A stretch of DNA of 44,927 bases from Microbacteriaceae bacterium PS02343 (GCA_029959365.1 JASCOA010000014.1:1-44927); one strand, 5' to 3'. Shown: positions 31,937 to 41,425, counted from the stretch's first letter. Notes: generated from the sequence alone by a model not told the origin. Translations and numbers: made by a program.

Positions 31937-32980
31937 TTGGACATCACGACCGTCACGAGCTTCCGCGCCGCCCGCAGCCGCGCCGACCTCGCGCTCGCGC
32001 CGGGCGAGGCCTTCATGGCCGGCGGCACCTGGCTCCTGAGCGAGCCCCAGCCGAGCACCACGGGCTTCGTCGACCTGACCGCCATGGGCTGGCCCGACAT
32101 CGAGGTCGTCGACGCCGGCCTGCGCATCGGCGCGACCTGCACGATCGCGACCCTGCTCGACTGGGCGCGGGGCGCCGCCGCCGCGAGCGCCCACCCCGCC
32201 GCGACCGGCCGCTGGGCCCGAGCGGATGCGCTCCCGCCCGTCCCCGAAGCGTGGCGCGCCGTCGCGCTGGTCGAGCCCGCCGCGAACGCCCTGCTCGCCT
32301 CCTTCAAGATCTGGAGCACCGCCACCGTCGGCGGCAACCTCTGCCAGAGCTTCGCCGCCGGGTCGATGATCTCGCTCGCCGTCGCGCTCGACGGCGTCGC
32401 CGTGGTCTGGCAGCCCGACGGCGCCGAGCGCCGCATGCCGGTCGCCGAGCTGCCGGCCGGCAACGGCGCCAACGCCCTGGCGCGGGGCGAGGTGCTGCGC
32501 GCGATCGAGATCCCGGCGCACGCGCTCCGCTCCGAAGCCCGGCTGCAGAAGATCGCGCTCGCCGAGCTCGGCCGCTCCGGCGCCGTGATCACGGGCCGCG
32601 TCGACGAGGACGGCGCCGCGACCTTCGGGGTCACCGCGGCCACGATCACCCCGCGCGTGCTGCGCTTCGCGGCTCTGCCGAGCACCGAGGAGCTGCGCGA
32701 GCGGGTCGAGGGCCTCGACGGCTACTACAGCGACCCGCTCGGCGCCGAGGACTGGCGACGCGGCGTGAGCGCGGTGCTGGCGGAGCGCATCCGCTCGCAG
32801 CTGCAGGAGTCGATCGCGGGGCGAGCGGATGCGGCCGCCGCTGGCGACGCCGCGACGACGGGCGTCGCCGCTGCGAGCCCCGTCGACCCGAGCGCCGTCA
32901 GCGCGCGCCCCGCCGTCCCGAGCGACGGCGCGGACGCCGCCAGCCCCGCCCCTTCGGACGACGGGAGCGCCCGCGCATGA
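31937..32980 (+). CDS. Xanthine dehydrogenase FAD-binding subunit
   Basis: A 347-residue subunit of the CoxM/XdhB type, carrying electrons from the FeS clusters to NAD+ through FAD. The start is a TTG at 31937 with a strong ribosome site GGAGGAG. FAD-binding signatures are FMAGGTWLLSEPQPSTTGFVDL and the loop FKIWSTATVGGNLCQSFAAGSM. The C-terminal CO dehydrogenase flavoprotein-type domain reaches about residue 290. After it comes a roughly 55-residue Ala/Pro/Ser-rich tail containing copies of the window-wide 9-mer, which is not usual for the family. It overlaps the next gene by 4 bp. Confidence 0.92.
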   Translation: MDITTVTSFRAARSRADLALAPGEAFMAGGTWLLSEPQPSTTGFVDLTAMGWPDIEVVDAGLRIGATCTIATLLDWARGAAAASAHPAATGRWARADALPPVPEAWRAVALVEPAANALLASFKIWSTATVGGNLCQSFAAGSMISLAVALDGVAVVWQPDGAERRMPVAELPAGNGANALARGEVLRAIEIPAHALRSEARLQKIALAELGRSGAVITGRVDEDGAATFGVTAATITPRVLRFAALPSTEELRERVEGLDGYYSDPLGAEDWRRGVSAVLAERIRSQLQESIAGRADAAAAGDAATTGVAAASPVDPSAVSARPAVPSDGADAASPAPSDDGSARA

Positions 32981-35901
32981 GGCTCGAGATCAACGGTGTG
33001 CCGACCGAGGTCGACCCCGCGCCCGGCCAGGTGCTGCGCACGCTGCTGCGCGAGCAGGGCCGCATGGACGTCAAGCGCGGCTGCGACGCCGGCGACTGCG
33101 GTGCCTGCTCGGTGCTGCTCGACGGGCGGCCGGTGCACTCGTGCATCATCCCGGCGCAGCGGCTGGACGGCGCGAGCGTCACCACCGCCGCCGGGCTCGC
33201 ACCCGAGGGCGAGCTGCACCCGGTGCAGCAGGCGCTGGCCGACGGCTTCGGCTTCCAGTGCGGCTACTGCACCCCGGGCATGAGCGTGACGGCCTCGACC
33301 CTCTGCGAGCACGACCTCGACGACCTCGACCGCAAGCTCAAGGGCAACCTCTGCCGCTGCACGGGCTACCGCCCGATCCGCGAGGCGATCCGCTCGACGC
33401 TGACCTCCGCTTCGACGAGCGGATGCGGCCCCACCAACGCGGGCGCCCCGCGCCCCGCGCCGCCGGCCTCTGGCGCAGATCGGACGGATTCCGCTGCTTC
33501 GACGACCCCGATAGCCGCAGGAAGCGACCGATCTGCGGATGAGGTGACTGGAGCTGGAGCTAGAGGTGCTGCTGAAGTTGGAGCTGGAGCTGGAGGCGCT
33601 GCTCCTGCGGGCCTGAGCCCCAGCACCTCCCACGGCGTCGGAACCTCCGCCCGCCCCGAGGCCGCGACCCGCATCGTGCAGGGCCTCGAGCCCTTCGCCT
33701 TCGACGAGCCCGTGCCCGGCGCGCTCTTCCTGCGCGTGCTCGGCTCGCCGCATCCGCACGCCCGCATCCTGAGCATCGACACGAGCGACGCCCTGGCGAT
33801 CGAGGGCGTCGTCGACGTGCTCACCCACGAGCATGCCCCGGCCACGCGGTTCTCGACGGCCCGGCACGAGCACCGCACCGACGACCCCGACGACACCCGC
33901 GTGCTCGACGACACCGTGCGCTTCGTCGGACAGCGCGTCGCGGCCGTGGTCGCCGAGACGGTCGCCGCGGCCGAGGCGGCGCTGCGCGCCATCCGCGTCG
34001 AGTACGAGGTGCTGCCGTCGGTGCTCGACCCGGAGGCCGCTCGCGCTCCGGGCGCCCCGCTGCTGCATCCGCTGCGCACCCCCGACGACCGGGTGGCCGA
34101 GGCCGGCCGCAACGTGGTCGCCGCGCTGCACGACGGGCACGGCGACGCCGCGGCGGCGCTCGCCGCCAGCCACGCGACCGTGAGCGGCACCTGGCGGACC
34201 TCGCGCGTGACGCACGCGCAGCTCGAGACCCACGGCTCCGTCGGCTGGCTCGACGAGGCCGGGCGCCTCGTCATCCGCTCCTCCACGCAGGTGCCGTTCC
34301 TCACCCGCGACGAGCTCTGCCACGTGTTCGGCCTCGAGCGCGAGAACGTGCGGGTGACCGCCAACCGCATCGGCGGCGGCTTCGGCGGCAAGCAGGAGAT
34401 CTTCACCGAGGACCTCGTGACCCTCGCCGTGCTGCGCACCGGGCGCCCGGTGGCCTACGAGTTCTCGCGCACCGAGCAGTTCCAGCGCGCCTCGGTGCGG
34501 CACCCGATGCGCATCTCGGTCGAGCTCGGCGCCGATGCGCAGGGCCGTCTGACGGCGATGAGGGTCGACCTGCTCAGCGACACCGGCGCCTACGGCAACC
34601 ACGCGATCGGCGTGATGTTCCACTCGCTCGCCGAGTCGACCACGATCTACCGGGTGCCCGCGAAGCGGCTCGACGCCGAGGCGGTCTACACGAACAACGT
34701 GCCGTCGGGCGCCTTCCGCGGCTACGGCCTCGGCCAGGTGATCCTGGGCGTCGAGTCGGCGATGGACCTGCTCGCCGAGCGCCTCGGCATCGACCCCTTC
34801 GAGCTGCGCCGCATCAACATGGTGCGCGAGGGCGACCCGCTGCACCCCGACGCCGACAAATACGAGGAGGACCTCGTCTGGGGCAGCTACGGCCTCGACC
34901 AGTGCCTCGATCTCGCCGAGTCGGCGCTGCGCCGCGGCAACGGCGTCGAGGCCCCGAGCGGATGGGCGGTCGGCGAGGGCATGGCCGCCTCGATGATCGC
35001 GACCATGGCCCCGCGCGGCCACATCGCCCGCACCTCGGTGTCGCTGCGCCCCGACGGTCGCCTGCTGCTGCGGGTCGGCACGGCCGAGTTCGGCAATGGC
35101 ACCAGCACGGTGCTGCGCCAGATCGCGGCCACCGATCTGCTCGCCGCGCCGGAGCGCATCGAGCTCTGGAGCGCGGACACGGATGCGGTCGAGCACGACA
35201 CCGGCGCCTTCGCCTCCGCGGGCATCACCGTCGCCGGCAAGGCGCTGCACGCTGCGTGCCTGAGCCTGGCCGAGCGGATGCGCACGATCGCGGCCGGGCT
35301 GGCCGGCGCGGACGCCGCATCCGCTCGCCTCACCGCGGACGGCGTGCTGGTCGGGGAGCGGGTCGTCGGCTTCGCGGAGATCGTCGCGGCCGCGCCGCCC
35401 GAGCAGCTCGACGACGCCGGGCTCACGGCCGACGGCAGCGAGCTGGGCGACATCCGCTCGCTGGCCTTCAACGTGCACGCGGTGCGGGTCGCGGTCGACC
35501 CCGAGACCGGCACGGTGCGGGTGCTGCAGTCGATCCAGTCCGCCGACGCCGGCTTCCTCATGAACCCCGCCCAGGTGCGCGGCCAGGTCGAGGGCGGCAC
35601 GGCGCAGGGCATCGGCAGCGCCCTCTACGAGGAGGTGCTCATCGACGACGGCGGGCGGGTGCAGAACCCGGTGTTCCGCACCTACCGCGTGCCGCAGTCC
35701 GCCGACGTGCCCGACACCGAGGTGTACTTCGCCGAGACCGACGACTCGGTGGGCCCGTTCGGGGCCAAGTCGATGAGCGAGTCGCCGTACAATCCCGTCG
35801 CCCCGGCGATCGGCAACGCGATCGCCCGCGCGCTCGGCGCGCGCCCGTACCACCAGCCCTTCACACGGGAGCGCGTCTGGCGCGTGGCGCAATCGCGCTA
35901 G
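32977..35901 (+). CDS. Xanthine dehydrogenase, fused 2Fe-2S and molybdopterin-binding subunit
   Basis: A 974-residue catalytic subunit oxidising hypoxanthine and xanthine to urate. Residues 1-145 form the two-cluster 2Fe-2S part (RGCDAGDCGACSVLLDG, FQCGYCTPG, NLCRCTGYRP). A disordered linker follows (about 145-228). The molybdenum part has GGGFGGKQE with the pterin-binding Gln, FRGYGLGQ with the substrate Arg, and GAKSMSE with the catalytic Glu near the end. The family often has these as separate proteins; here they are fused, with the FAD subunit separate. The linker codon use is unlike the rest. Xanthine rather than aldehyde as substrate is inferred from the purine context. Confidence 0.93.
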   Translation: MRLEINGVPTEVDPAPGQVLRTLLREQGRMDVKRGCDAGDCGACSVLLDGRPVHSCIIPAQRLDGASVTTAAGLAPEGELHPVQQALADGFGFQCGYCTPGMSVTASTLCEHDLDDLDRKLKGNLCRCTGYRPIREAIRSTLTSASTSGCGPTNAGAPRPAPPASGADRTDSAASTTPIAAGSDRSADEVTGAGARGAAEVGAGAGGAAPAGLSPSTSHGVGTSARPEAATRIVQGLEPFAFDEPVPGALFLRVLGSPHPHARILSIDTSDALAIEGVVDVLTHEHAPATRFSTARHEHRTDDPDDTRVLDDTVRFVGQRVAAVVAETVAAAEAALRAIRVEYEVLPSVLDPEAARAPGAPLLHPLRTPDDRVAEAGRNVVAALHDGHGDAAAALAASHATVSGTWRTSRVTHAQLETHGSVGWLDEAGRLVIRSSTQVPFLTRDELCHVFGLERENVRVTANRIGGGFGGKQEIFTEDLVTLAVLRTGRPVAYEFSRTEQFQRASVRHPMRISVELGADAQGRLTAMRVDLLSDTGAYGNHAIGVMFHSLAESTTIYRVPAKRLDAEAVYTNNVPSGAFRGYGLGQVILGVESAMDLLAERLGIDPFELRRINMVREGDPLHPDADKYEEDLVWGSYGLDQCLDLAESALRRGNGVEAPSGWAVGEGMAASMIATMAPRGHIARTSVSLRPDGRLLLRVGTAEFGNGTSTVLRQIAATDLLAAPERIELWSADTDAVEHDTGAFASAGITVAGKALHAACLSLAERMRTIAAGLAGADAASARLTADGVLVGERVVGFAEIVAAAPPEQLDDAGLTADGSELGDIRSLAFNVHAVRVAVDPETGTVRVLQSIQSADAGFLMNPAQVRGQVEGGTAQGIGSALYEEVLIDDGGRVQNPVFRTYRVPQSADVPDTEVYFAETDDSVGPFGAKSMSESPYNPVAPAIGNAIARALGARPYHQPFTRERVWRVAQSR
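33540..33615 (+). repeat. GGAGCT-repeat linker with foreign codon use inside the xanthine dehydrogenase gene
   Basis: Within the linker between the FeS and Mo domains, the hexamer GGAGCT occurs at 33550, 33556, 33580 and 33586. It encodes Gly-Ala repeats with codons such as GGA, GCT, GTT, GAA and AGA, which are almost absent elsewhere in the window. GC content falls visibly here. Confidence 0.85.
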
Positions 35902-35946
35902 CGCGATCGCTGTCCGCCGCCCGAGGGGCGCGAGAGCGTCGGTCGC

Positions 35947-36618
35947 TTAGCGCCGGCCGGCGCTCTTGACCACGACGAGGCGGTACGGCCGTCCGTCGCC
36001 CGACCACCAGCGGTGCGGCACCCCGCCCGGGTAGTAGATCGAGTCGCCGGCGGCGAGCTCGTGCACGGCCGAGTCGCCGGCGGGGCCGAGCTCGACGCGC
36101 AGCGCGCCCTCGACGACGTGCAGGAACTCCTCGTCGTCGTGCACGAAGCGCTCGCCGGGCTCCAGCGCATCCGACGCCACCGCCATCGGGTGGAAGGCCT
36201 GCGCGCCGTGCGCGAGCAGCCTCGCGTCGCCGCCGGCGAAGCCGTGCGGCACTGCGCCCTCGCCGGCCCGGCGCACCTCGATCGCCGGCGCGGCGGCGGG
36301 CGCCTCCGACGCCGCGATCAGCTCGATGGGGCTCGTCTCCAGCGCGAGCGCCATCCGGCGCAGGGTGGCGAGCGAGGGCTGCGCGAGCCCGCGCTCGAGC
36401 TGGCTGATGAACGGGTGCGACAGGTCGGTCGCCGCCGCCAGCTGCACGAGCGTGAGCCCGCGCGCGGTGCGCAGCTCGCGGATGCGGGCCCCGAGCCGGC
36501 GGACCGCCTCGTCGTCGCCGCCCTGGTCGGCGGCGGCTCCCGCAGCAGGGGCGGTCGCGGCACCCGGGGCACGGGCGCCCGCAACCGGGACGGCGGGGGA
36601 GTGGACGGAGCTGCTCAT
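35947..36618 (-). CDS. XRE-cupin transcriptional regulator
   Basis: A 223-residue regulator. After an Ala-rich N-terminal tail (1-35), an XRE helix-turn-helix spans about 40-95 (RIRELRTARGLTLVQLAAATDLSHPFISQLERGLAQPSLATL). A C-terminal cupin (about 150-220) has FVHDDEEFLHVVEGALRVELG and AGDSIYYPGGVPHRWW. Such proteins (PuuR type) bind a small metabolite in the cupin. It follows the adenine deaminase gene by 17 bp on the same strand, inside the purine cluster. It is the only specific regulator there and so a candidate reader of the 19-bp elements. Confidence 0.88.
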   Translation of the reverse strand: MSSSVHSPAVPVAGARAPGAATAPAAGAAADQGGDDEAVRRLGARIRELRTARGLTLVQLAAATDLSHPFISQLERGLAQPSLATLRRMALALETSPIELIAASEAPAAAPAIEVRRAGEGAVPHGFAGGDARLLAHGAQAFHPMAVASDALEPGERFVHDDEEFLHVVEGALRVELGPAGDSAVHELAAGDSIYYPGGVPHRWWSGDGRPYRLVVVKSAGRR

Positions 36619-36635
36619 GGTGGAACCGGGGCCGG

Positions 36636-37667
36636 TCAGGCCGCCCCGTGCTCGGCGGCGTAGGCGTCGACCGCGGCGAGGTACGCCCCGCGTCGCGCCG
36701 GCGTGAGCCACGAGGCCTCGAAGGAGTTGCGCGCCAGCTGCACGAGATCCTCCTCGGTCAGCGAGGCCTGCGCCGCGAGCGCTGCGTAGTTGTCGCCGAC
36801 GTAGCCGCCGAAGTAGGCGGGGTCGTCGGAGTTGACCGTCACCTTCGCGCCGGCGCGCAGCAGCTGCACGATCTCATCCGACTTCATCTGCTCGGTCACG
36901 AACGAGTTCGACACCGGGCAGGTCGTGAAGCCGATGCCCCGCTCGATCGCGAGCGCGATGAGCGCCGGGTCCTCGACGATGTTGGTGCCGTGGTCGATAC
37001 GGTCCACCGCGATGTCCTCGAGCGCGGTGCGGATGTTGTCGATCGACCCGACCTGGTCGATGTCGCAGTGCATCGTCAGCAGGAAGCCCTCGGTGCGGGC
37101 CCGCGCGAAGACCGCGGCGAACTTCTCCGGCGGGTTGCCGCGCTCGTCCGAGTCCAGCCCGACGCCCAGGATCCAGGGCTTGTAGGCGAGCGCCTCCATG
37201 AGGGTGGCCATCGCGTACTCGGCGGAGAAGTCGCGCAGGAAGCAGAGGATCAGCTCGCCCGAGACGCCGAGCTCGCGCTCCGCCCGCACGATCGCGCGGC
37301 GGTAGCCGCCGATCACCTCGCCGAACGGCACCCCGCGGCTCGTGTGCGCCTGCGGGTCGAAGAACATCTCGGCGTGCACGACGCCCTGCGAAGCCGCCTT
37401 CTGCAGGTAGGCCCAGGCGAGGTCGTGGAAGTCGTCGGCCGTCTGCAGCACCTGCATCGCCGGGTAGTACACGGCCAGGAAGCTGGTCAGGTCGGTGAAG
37501 TCGTAGGTGGCGCGCACCTGCTCCACCGTGGTCTCGGCGAGCTCGATGCCGTTGCGGGCGGCGAGCGCGAACTTGAGCTCCGGCTCGAGGGTGCCCTCGA
37601 GGTGCAGGTGCAGCTCGGCCTTGGGCAGGCCGTGGGCGAAGGCGGCGAGGTCGGTCATGGTTCCCAT
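36636..37667 (-). CDS. Adenine deaminase (adenosine deaminase superfamily)
   Basis: Removes ammonia from adenine to give hypoxanthine, feeding xanthine dehydrogenase. It has the metal motif AELHLHLEGTLEPEL (H20, H22), HAEMFFDPQAHTSRGV, LTMHCDI, RIDHGTNI and NSDDPAYFGGYV. The MFFDPQAHTxRG form is typical of the adenine-specific branch; adenosine deaminases usually read HVHLDGA at the start. The start is either 37667 or 37658 (MTDLAAF); no strong ribosome site separates them. It heads an operon with the XRE-cupin regulator. Confidence 0.88.
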   Translation of the reverse strand: MGTMTDLAAFAHGLPKAELHLHLEGTLEPELKFALAARNGIELAETTVEQVRATYDFTDLTSFLAVYYPAMQVLQTADDFHDLAWAYLQKAASQGVVHAEMFFDPQAHTSRGVPFGEVIGGYRRAIVRAERELGVSGELILCFLRDFSAEYAMATLMEALAYKPWILGVGLDSDERGNPPEKFAAVFARARTEGFLLTMHCDIDQVGSIDNIRTALEDIAVDRIDHGTNIVEDPALIALAIERGIGFTTCPVSNSFVTEQMKSDEIVQLLRAGAKVTVNSDDPAYFGGYVGDNYAALAAQASLTEEDLVQLARNSFEASWLTPARRGAYLAAVDAYAAEHGAA

Positions 37668-37674
37668 TCTGATC

Positions 37675-37822
37675 GAGCGGATGGATGCGGTCGCGTCGGG
37701 CGGACGGCGAGCGGATGGATGCGGTCGCCCCGGAGCGCACGGGGCGGCGGGGCGGACGGAGCGGCGGAGCCGATGGTGCGGAGCGGGAGCCGACCGGCCG
37801 AGCGGACCCCCATCCGCTCGCC
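37675..37822. repeat. Repeated 20-mer and distant inverted repeat between deaminase and ABC genes
   Basis: GAGCGGATGGATGCGGTCGC occurs at 37675 and again at 37709. In addition GGCGAGCGGATGG (37706-37718) has its exact reverse complement at 37810-37822, just before the end of the ABC operon. All are variants of the window-wide AGCGGATGC motif. The 159-bp gap 37668-37826 contains no gene. Confidence 0.85.
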
Positions 37823-37826
37823 CGGA

Positions 37827-38690
37827 TCAGGCCCGGTCGCTCATGCCCATGCGCGCGAGCACGACGGATTCGAGCAGCTGCACCACGTTGTAGAGCACGA
37901 GCGCGCTGACGGTGACGAGTACGACGGCCGTCCAGAGCGCCGAGAACTGGGCGCCGGACTGGTAGCCGCCGACCGCGCCGCCGATGCCGCCGCCGACGGC
38001 GAGCCACTCGGCGAGCAGCGCGCCCGTGATCGCGCCGGGCACCGAGATGCGCACGGCGGCGAGCAGCGAGGGCAGTGCGGAGGGCAGGGCCACCTTGCGC
38101 AGCAGGGTCCAGGTCGAGCCGCCGTAGACGGCGATGAGATCGGCCATCTGGGCCGGCGCGCTGCGCAGCCCGAACACGATGTTCACGAGTGCGGGGAACA
38201 GCACGACGATGCCGCCGATCACCGCGATGCTCGCGAAGTCGCGGCCGAAGATGAGGATGATGACGGGCGCCATCGCCACGAGCGGCACCGAGCGCAGCAG
38301 CATCGCCAGCGGCATGAGCGCGTGCTCGGCGCCCTTGCTCAGCTGGAAGACGATCGCGATGACGAGCGCCGCGAGCAGGCCCGAGCCGAAGCCGACGCCG
38401 GCGTGGCCGAGCGTGGTCCAGAGCTGCCCGAAGAGCTGCTCGCGGTTGGCCTCGGCGGCGGGCACGGTGACCAGGAAGTTCCAGACGTCGAGCGGCCCCT
38501 TGCCGATGTAGGCGTTGATGCCGAACACCTGCAGCGCCCCGACCCAGAGCACCCCGATGCCCACGAGCGTGAGCACGAAGGTGGTGAGCGAGCGGATGAG
38601 CGCCCGCTGCACGCCCTTGCGGCTCTCCTTGCGGATGGCCGCGTCGAGCTTCGGCTGCTGCGGAGTGGCGATGATCAGTGCCTCGGTCAT
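37827..38690 (-). CDS. ABC transporter permease (NitT/TauT type)
   Basis: A 287-residue inner-membrane permease of the BPD_transp_1 family with about six helices. The EAA-like loop is YGGSTWTLLRKVALPSALPSLLAAVRISVPGAI, where the ATPase docks. It is last in a four-gene importer operon (binding protein, ATPase, permease, permease) and overlaps the other permease by 4 bp. The two permeases are paralogues and likely form a heterodimer. The cargo is inferred from context to be a purine, ureide or related nitrogen compound. Confidence 0.9.
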   Translation of the reverse strand: MTEALIIATPQQPKLDAAIRKESRKGVQRALIRSLTTFVLTLVGIGVLWVGALQVFGINAYIGKGPLDVWNFLVTVPAAEANREQLFGQLWTTLGHAGVGFGSGLLAALVIAIVFQLSKGAEHALMPLAMLLRSVPLVAMAPVIILIFGRDFASIAVIGGIVVLFPALVNIVFGLRSAPAQMADLIAVYGGSTWTLLRKVALPSALPSLLAAVRISVPGAITGALLAEWLAVGGGIGGAVGGYQSGAQFSALWTAVVLVTVSALVLYNVVQLLESVVLARMGMSDRA

Positions 38691-39526
38691 GACGCGGTTC
38701 CCTTCGACCAGGGCGCCACGAGGCGCCCGACCAGGCCCAGCAGGCCGTAGCCCGCGAGCGCGACGGCGCCCGAGGCGAGGGCGAGGCCCCAGACGACGGG
38801 TGCGTTGAGCGCCTGCTGCGCGGCGATCATCGCCGGGCCGATGCCGACCTCGACCTTGCCGAAGAACTCGCCGAGCACGGCGCCGAGGAAGGCGGCGGGC
38901 ACGGCGATCTGCAGCGCGTTGAGCACGGCGGGCAGCGCGGCGATGAGCCGCACCTTGCGCAGCTGGGTCAGCCGCGAGCCGCCGTAGACCGTGATCAGGT
39001 CGAGACTGGACTTGTCGGCCGCCTTGAGGCCGAGCAGCGTGCCGACCACGGTCGTGAAGAAGACGCTGAGCCCGGCGAGCGCCACGGCGGTGCCCGAGGG
39101 GTCGCCCGGCTTCGGCACCGGGAAGGTGACGACCAGCAGCAGGCCGATCGCGACGATCGGGATGCAGTAGGTGATGATCGCCAGCTGCATGATCACGCCC
39201 TCGAGCCGCGGCACGACGAGCACCAGGGCCGAGAGCACGAGCGCGATGAGGTTGCCCCAGAGATAGCCGGTGCCCGCCTCGAGCAGGGAGACCTGCACGT
39301 GACGGAGGTAGAACTCCCATCCGCTCTCGGCGAAGCCCTGCACGACCTGCAGCGGCGTCGGGATGGCCTGGGCGCCGCCCGGGCCGACGTTCGAGAAGAC
39401 CGTGGCGGCGAGGAACCACCAGAGGATGACGACCGCGATGCCGCCGATGAGCCCGGTGACCCAGGCGGGCAGGCGGATGTCCTCCCACTGGATCGGAGCG
39501 CCCTTGGCCGGCGCGTCAGTGGTCAT
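38687..39526 (-). CDS. ABC transporter permease (NitT/TauT type)
   Basis: A 279-residue permease paralogous to its downstream neighbour. It has six predicted helices, starting [22 protein letters not shown]. The coupling loop is [33 protein letters not shown]. Its start lies 11 bp inside the ATPase gene and its stop overlaps the second permease start, so translation is tightly coupled. Confidence 0.9.
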   Translation of the reverse strand: MTTDAPAKGAPIQWEDIRLPAWVTGLIGGIAVVILWWFLAATVFSNVGPGGAQAIPTPLQVVQGFAESGWEFYLRHVQVSLLEAGTGYLWGNLIALVLSALVLVVPRLEGVIMQLAIITYCIPIVAIGLLLVVTFPVPKPGDPSGTAVALAGLSVFFTTVVGTLLGLKAADKSSLDLITVYGGSRLTQLRKVRLIAALPAVLNALQIAVPAAFLGAVLGEFFGKVEVGIGPAMIAAQQALNAPVVWGLALASGAVALAGYGLLGLVGRLVAPWSKGTAS

Positions 39527-40340
39527 CGGCCGCGGCGCCTCCCGCGCCGAAGAGCAGCTCGGAGGCCTGGTCGACGTAGGCGTGGAACTCGGGCGAGCGC
39601 ATCAGGTCGGGGGTGCGCGGGCGCGGCAGGTCGATGTCGATGATCTCCTTGATGCGACCCGGCCGCGGGCTCATGACCGCCACCTTGTCGGCGAGGAAGA
39701 TCGCCTCGGAGATGCCGTGCGTCACGAGCAGGGTCGTGGCCGGCTTCTCGGTCCAGATGCGCAGCAGCTCGAGGTTGAGCTTCTGGCGGGTCATGTCGTC
39801 GAGCGCGCCGAAGGGCTCGTCGAAGAGCAGCACGGAGGGCTTCATCACCAGCGAGCGGGCGATGGAGACGCGCTGGCGCATGCCGCCGGAGAGCTGCGCG
39901 GGCTTCGCCTTCTCGAAGCCGCGCAGCCCCACCAGGTCGAGCAGCTCGTCGACGTAGGACTTGTCGACGCTCTTGCCGGCCACCTCGAAGGGCAGCTGGA
40001 TGTTGGACCGCACGCTGCGCCAGGGCAGCAGCGCCGAGTCCTGGAAGGCGATGCCGAGCTCGCCCGCCTTGCGCAGCTGCTTCGGGCTCTTGCCGTCGAC
40101 GCGGGTCGTGCCGCTCGTCGGATCCTCGAGCCCGGCCAGGATGCGCAGGATGGTGCTCTTGCCGCAGCCGGAGGGGCCGAGCAGGGCCAGGAAGGTGCCC
40201 TGATCGGTGTGCAGGTTCGCATCCTGCAGCGCCACGACGCTCTTGCGCCCGACGGAGAAGACCTTGTTGAGGTCGGTGATCTGCAGGCCGGTGCCCAGGG
40301 TCTCCCCCTGGGCACCGGTCGCGGTGGCCGTGTCGGTCAC
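39516..40340 (-). CDS. ABC transporter ATP-binding protein (NitT/TauT type)
   Basis: A 274-residue ATPase that powers the importer. Walker A is GPSGCGKST, the Q-loop is [11 protein letters not shown], the signature is [15 protein letters not shown], Walker B is [12 protein letters not shown] and the switch His is in [10 protein letters not shown]. Closest in pattern to SsuB/TauB/ThiZ-type ATPases. It lies 29 bp after the substrate-binding protein gene and overlaps the next permease gene by 11 bp. Confidence 0.93.
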   Translation of the reverse strand: MTDTATATGAQGETLGTGLQITDLNKVFSVGRKSVVALQDANLHTDQGTFLALLGPSGCGKSTILRILAGLEDPTSGTTRVDGKSPKQLRKAGELGIAFQDSALLPWRSVRSNIQLPFEVAGKSVDKSYVDELLDLVGLRGFEKAKPAQLSGGMRQRVSIARSLVMKPSVLLFDEPFGALDDMTRQKLNLELLRIWTEKPATTLLVTHGISEAIFLADKVAVMSPRPGRIKEIIDIDLPRPRTPDLMRSPEFHAYVDQASELLFGAGGAAADDH

Positions 40341-40369
40341 AGTGCGCCTTCCGGTTGCAGCAGCGGGGG

Positions 40370-41425
40370 TCAGCCCGCGTAGGCGATGAGCTCGGGGTTC
40401 TCCTCGTAGACCTCCGCGAGCAGCGACAGGTCGAAGATGTCCGCGGCCTCGATGTCGATGCCGGCGCCCGCGAGGCTCGCGATGGTGGTGGCCTGGAGGG
40501 CCTCCGAGATCGTGAAGAGGCCGTTCTCGGCGGTCTCGTCCGAGACGACGAGCAGGTTCTGCGCCTCCGAGCCCGCGAGGGTCTTGGCCGGGTCGAGGTC
40601 GAGCTCGGTGCCGTACTCCTCGAGCGCGAGGTCGGCGCCCTTCTGCGGGTCGGCGATCGCCTCGGTCCAGCCCTTGATCTCGGCCACCAGGAACGCCTTG
40701 AGCAGCTCGCGGTCGTTCGCGATCTTCTCGTCGGTGACCGTCACGGTCTCCGCCACGAACGGCAGGCCGTTGTCGGCGAAGGGCAGGTTGGTGGTCGGGA
40801 TGCCGGCCATCTCGACGGTGATCGCCTCGTTCGTGATGTAGGCCACGAATCCGTCGACCTCGCCGTTGGTGAGCGGGGCCGGGTCGTACTGCACGGGCAC
40901 GATCGTCAGCTCGGACGGATCGATGTCGTTGGCGGCCAGCAGCGCGTTGAAGAGCGCGAGGTTGCTGTCCTGCACGCCGATGCGCTTGCCGATGAGGTCC
41001 TCGGGGGTGGCGATGTCGCCGCCGTCGGCCAAGGAGAGCACCGTGAAGGGGTTGGCCTGGAACGTGGCGCCGATGATCTTGACCGGGGCGCCCTCGCTGG
41101 CGATGGCCGAGCCGACCGCGACCGAGTCGCTGAGCGCGATGTCGGCGCTGCCGCTGAGCAGCTCCGCGACGCCGGTGGAGGGGCCGGGCACCAGGGTGAC
41201 CTCGCCGAAGCCGGCCTCGTCGAAGTAGCCCTCGCTGTCGGCGATGTACTCGCCCGCGAACTCCTCGTTCTTGATCCAGCTGAGCTGGAGGGTCAGGTCG
41301 CCGAAGCCCTCGGCGTCGTCGGCGGTGTCGCCGGTGCTGCCGCCGGCGCAGGCGCTGAGCGCCAGACCGGTGAGGGCAGCTGCCGCGACAGCGGTGATGA
41401 TGCGGGTACGGGAAAAGCGGGACAT
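40370..41425 (-). CDS. Substrate-binding lipoprotein (NMT1/THI5-like)
   Basis: A 351-residue extracellular lipoprotein. The signal peptide ends in the lipobox LSAC (lipidated C26). The mature part matches NMT1/THI5-like binders of pyrimidines, sulfonates or related small molecules: [27 protein letters not shown], then [18 protein letters not shown] and [15 protein letters not shown]. The start was chosen at the ATG at 41425, since a longer frame reaching 41539 would run across the 19-bp element. A 19-bp element and a perfect GlnR box lie upstream, tying the importer to the purine genes. Confidence 0.9.
   Translation of the reverse strand: MSRFSRTRIITAVAAAALTGLALSACAGGSTGDTADDAEGFGDLTLQLSWIKNEEFAGEYIADSEGYFDEAGFGEVTLVPGPSTGVAELLSGSADIALSDSVAVGSAIASEGAPVKIIGATFQANPFTVLSLADGGDIATPEDLIGKRIGVQDSNLALFNALLAANDIDPSELTIVPVQYDPAPLTNGEVDGFVAYITNEAITVEMAGIPTTNLPFADNGLPFVAETVTVTDEKIANDRELLKAFLVAEIKGWTEAIADPQKGADLALEEYGTELDLDPAKTLAGSEAQNLLVVSDETAENGLFTISEALQATTIASLAGAGIDIEAADIFDLSLLAEVYEENPELIAYAG

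Noticed and set aside
33540-33615. Frameshift or sequencing error at the GGAGCT repeats
   Set aside because: The frame is open on both sides and both flanking domains are in the same frame, so an in-frame linker is the simpler reading.
32725-35892. A 1055-residue open frame on the minus strand opposite xanthine dehydrogenase
   Set aside because: It is an antisense shadow. The plus-strand protein has clear FeS and Mo motifs in order, while the minus frame has only low-complexity Arg/Gly/Ala text. Long false frames are normal at this GC content.
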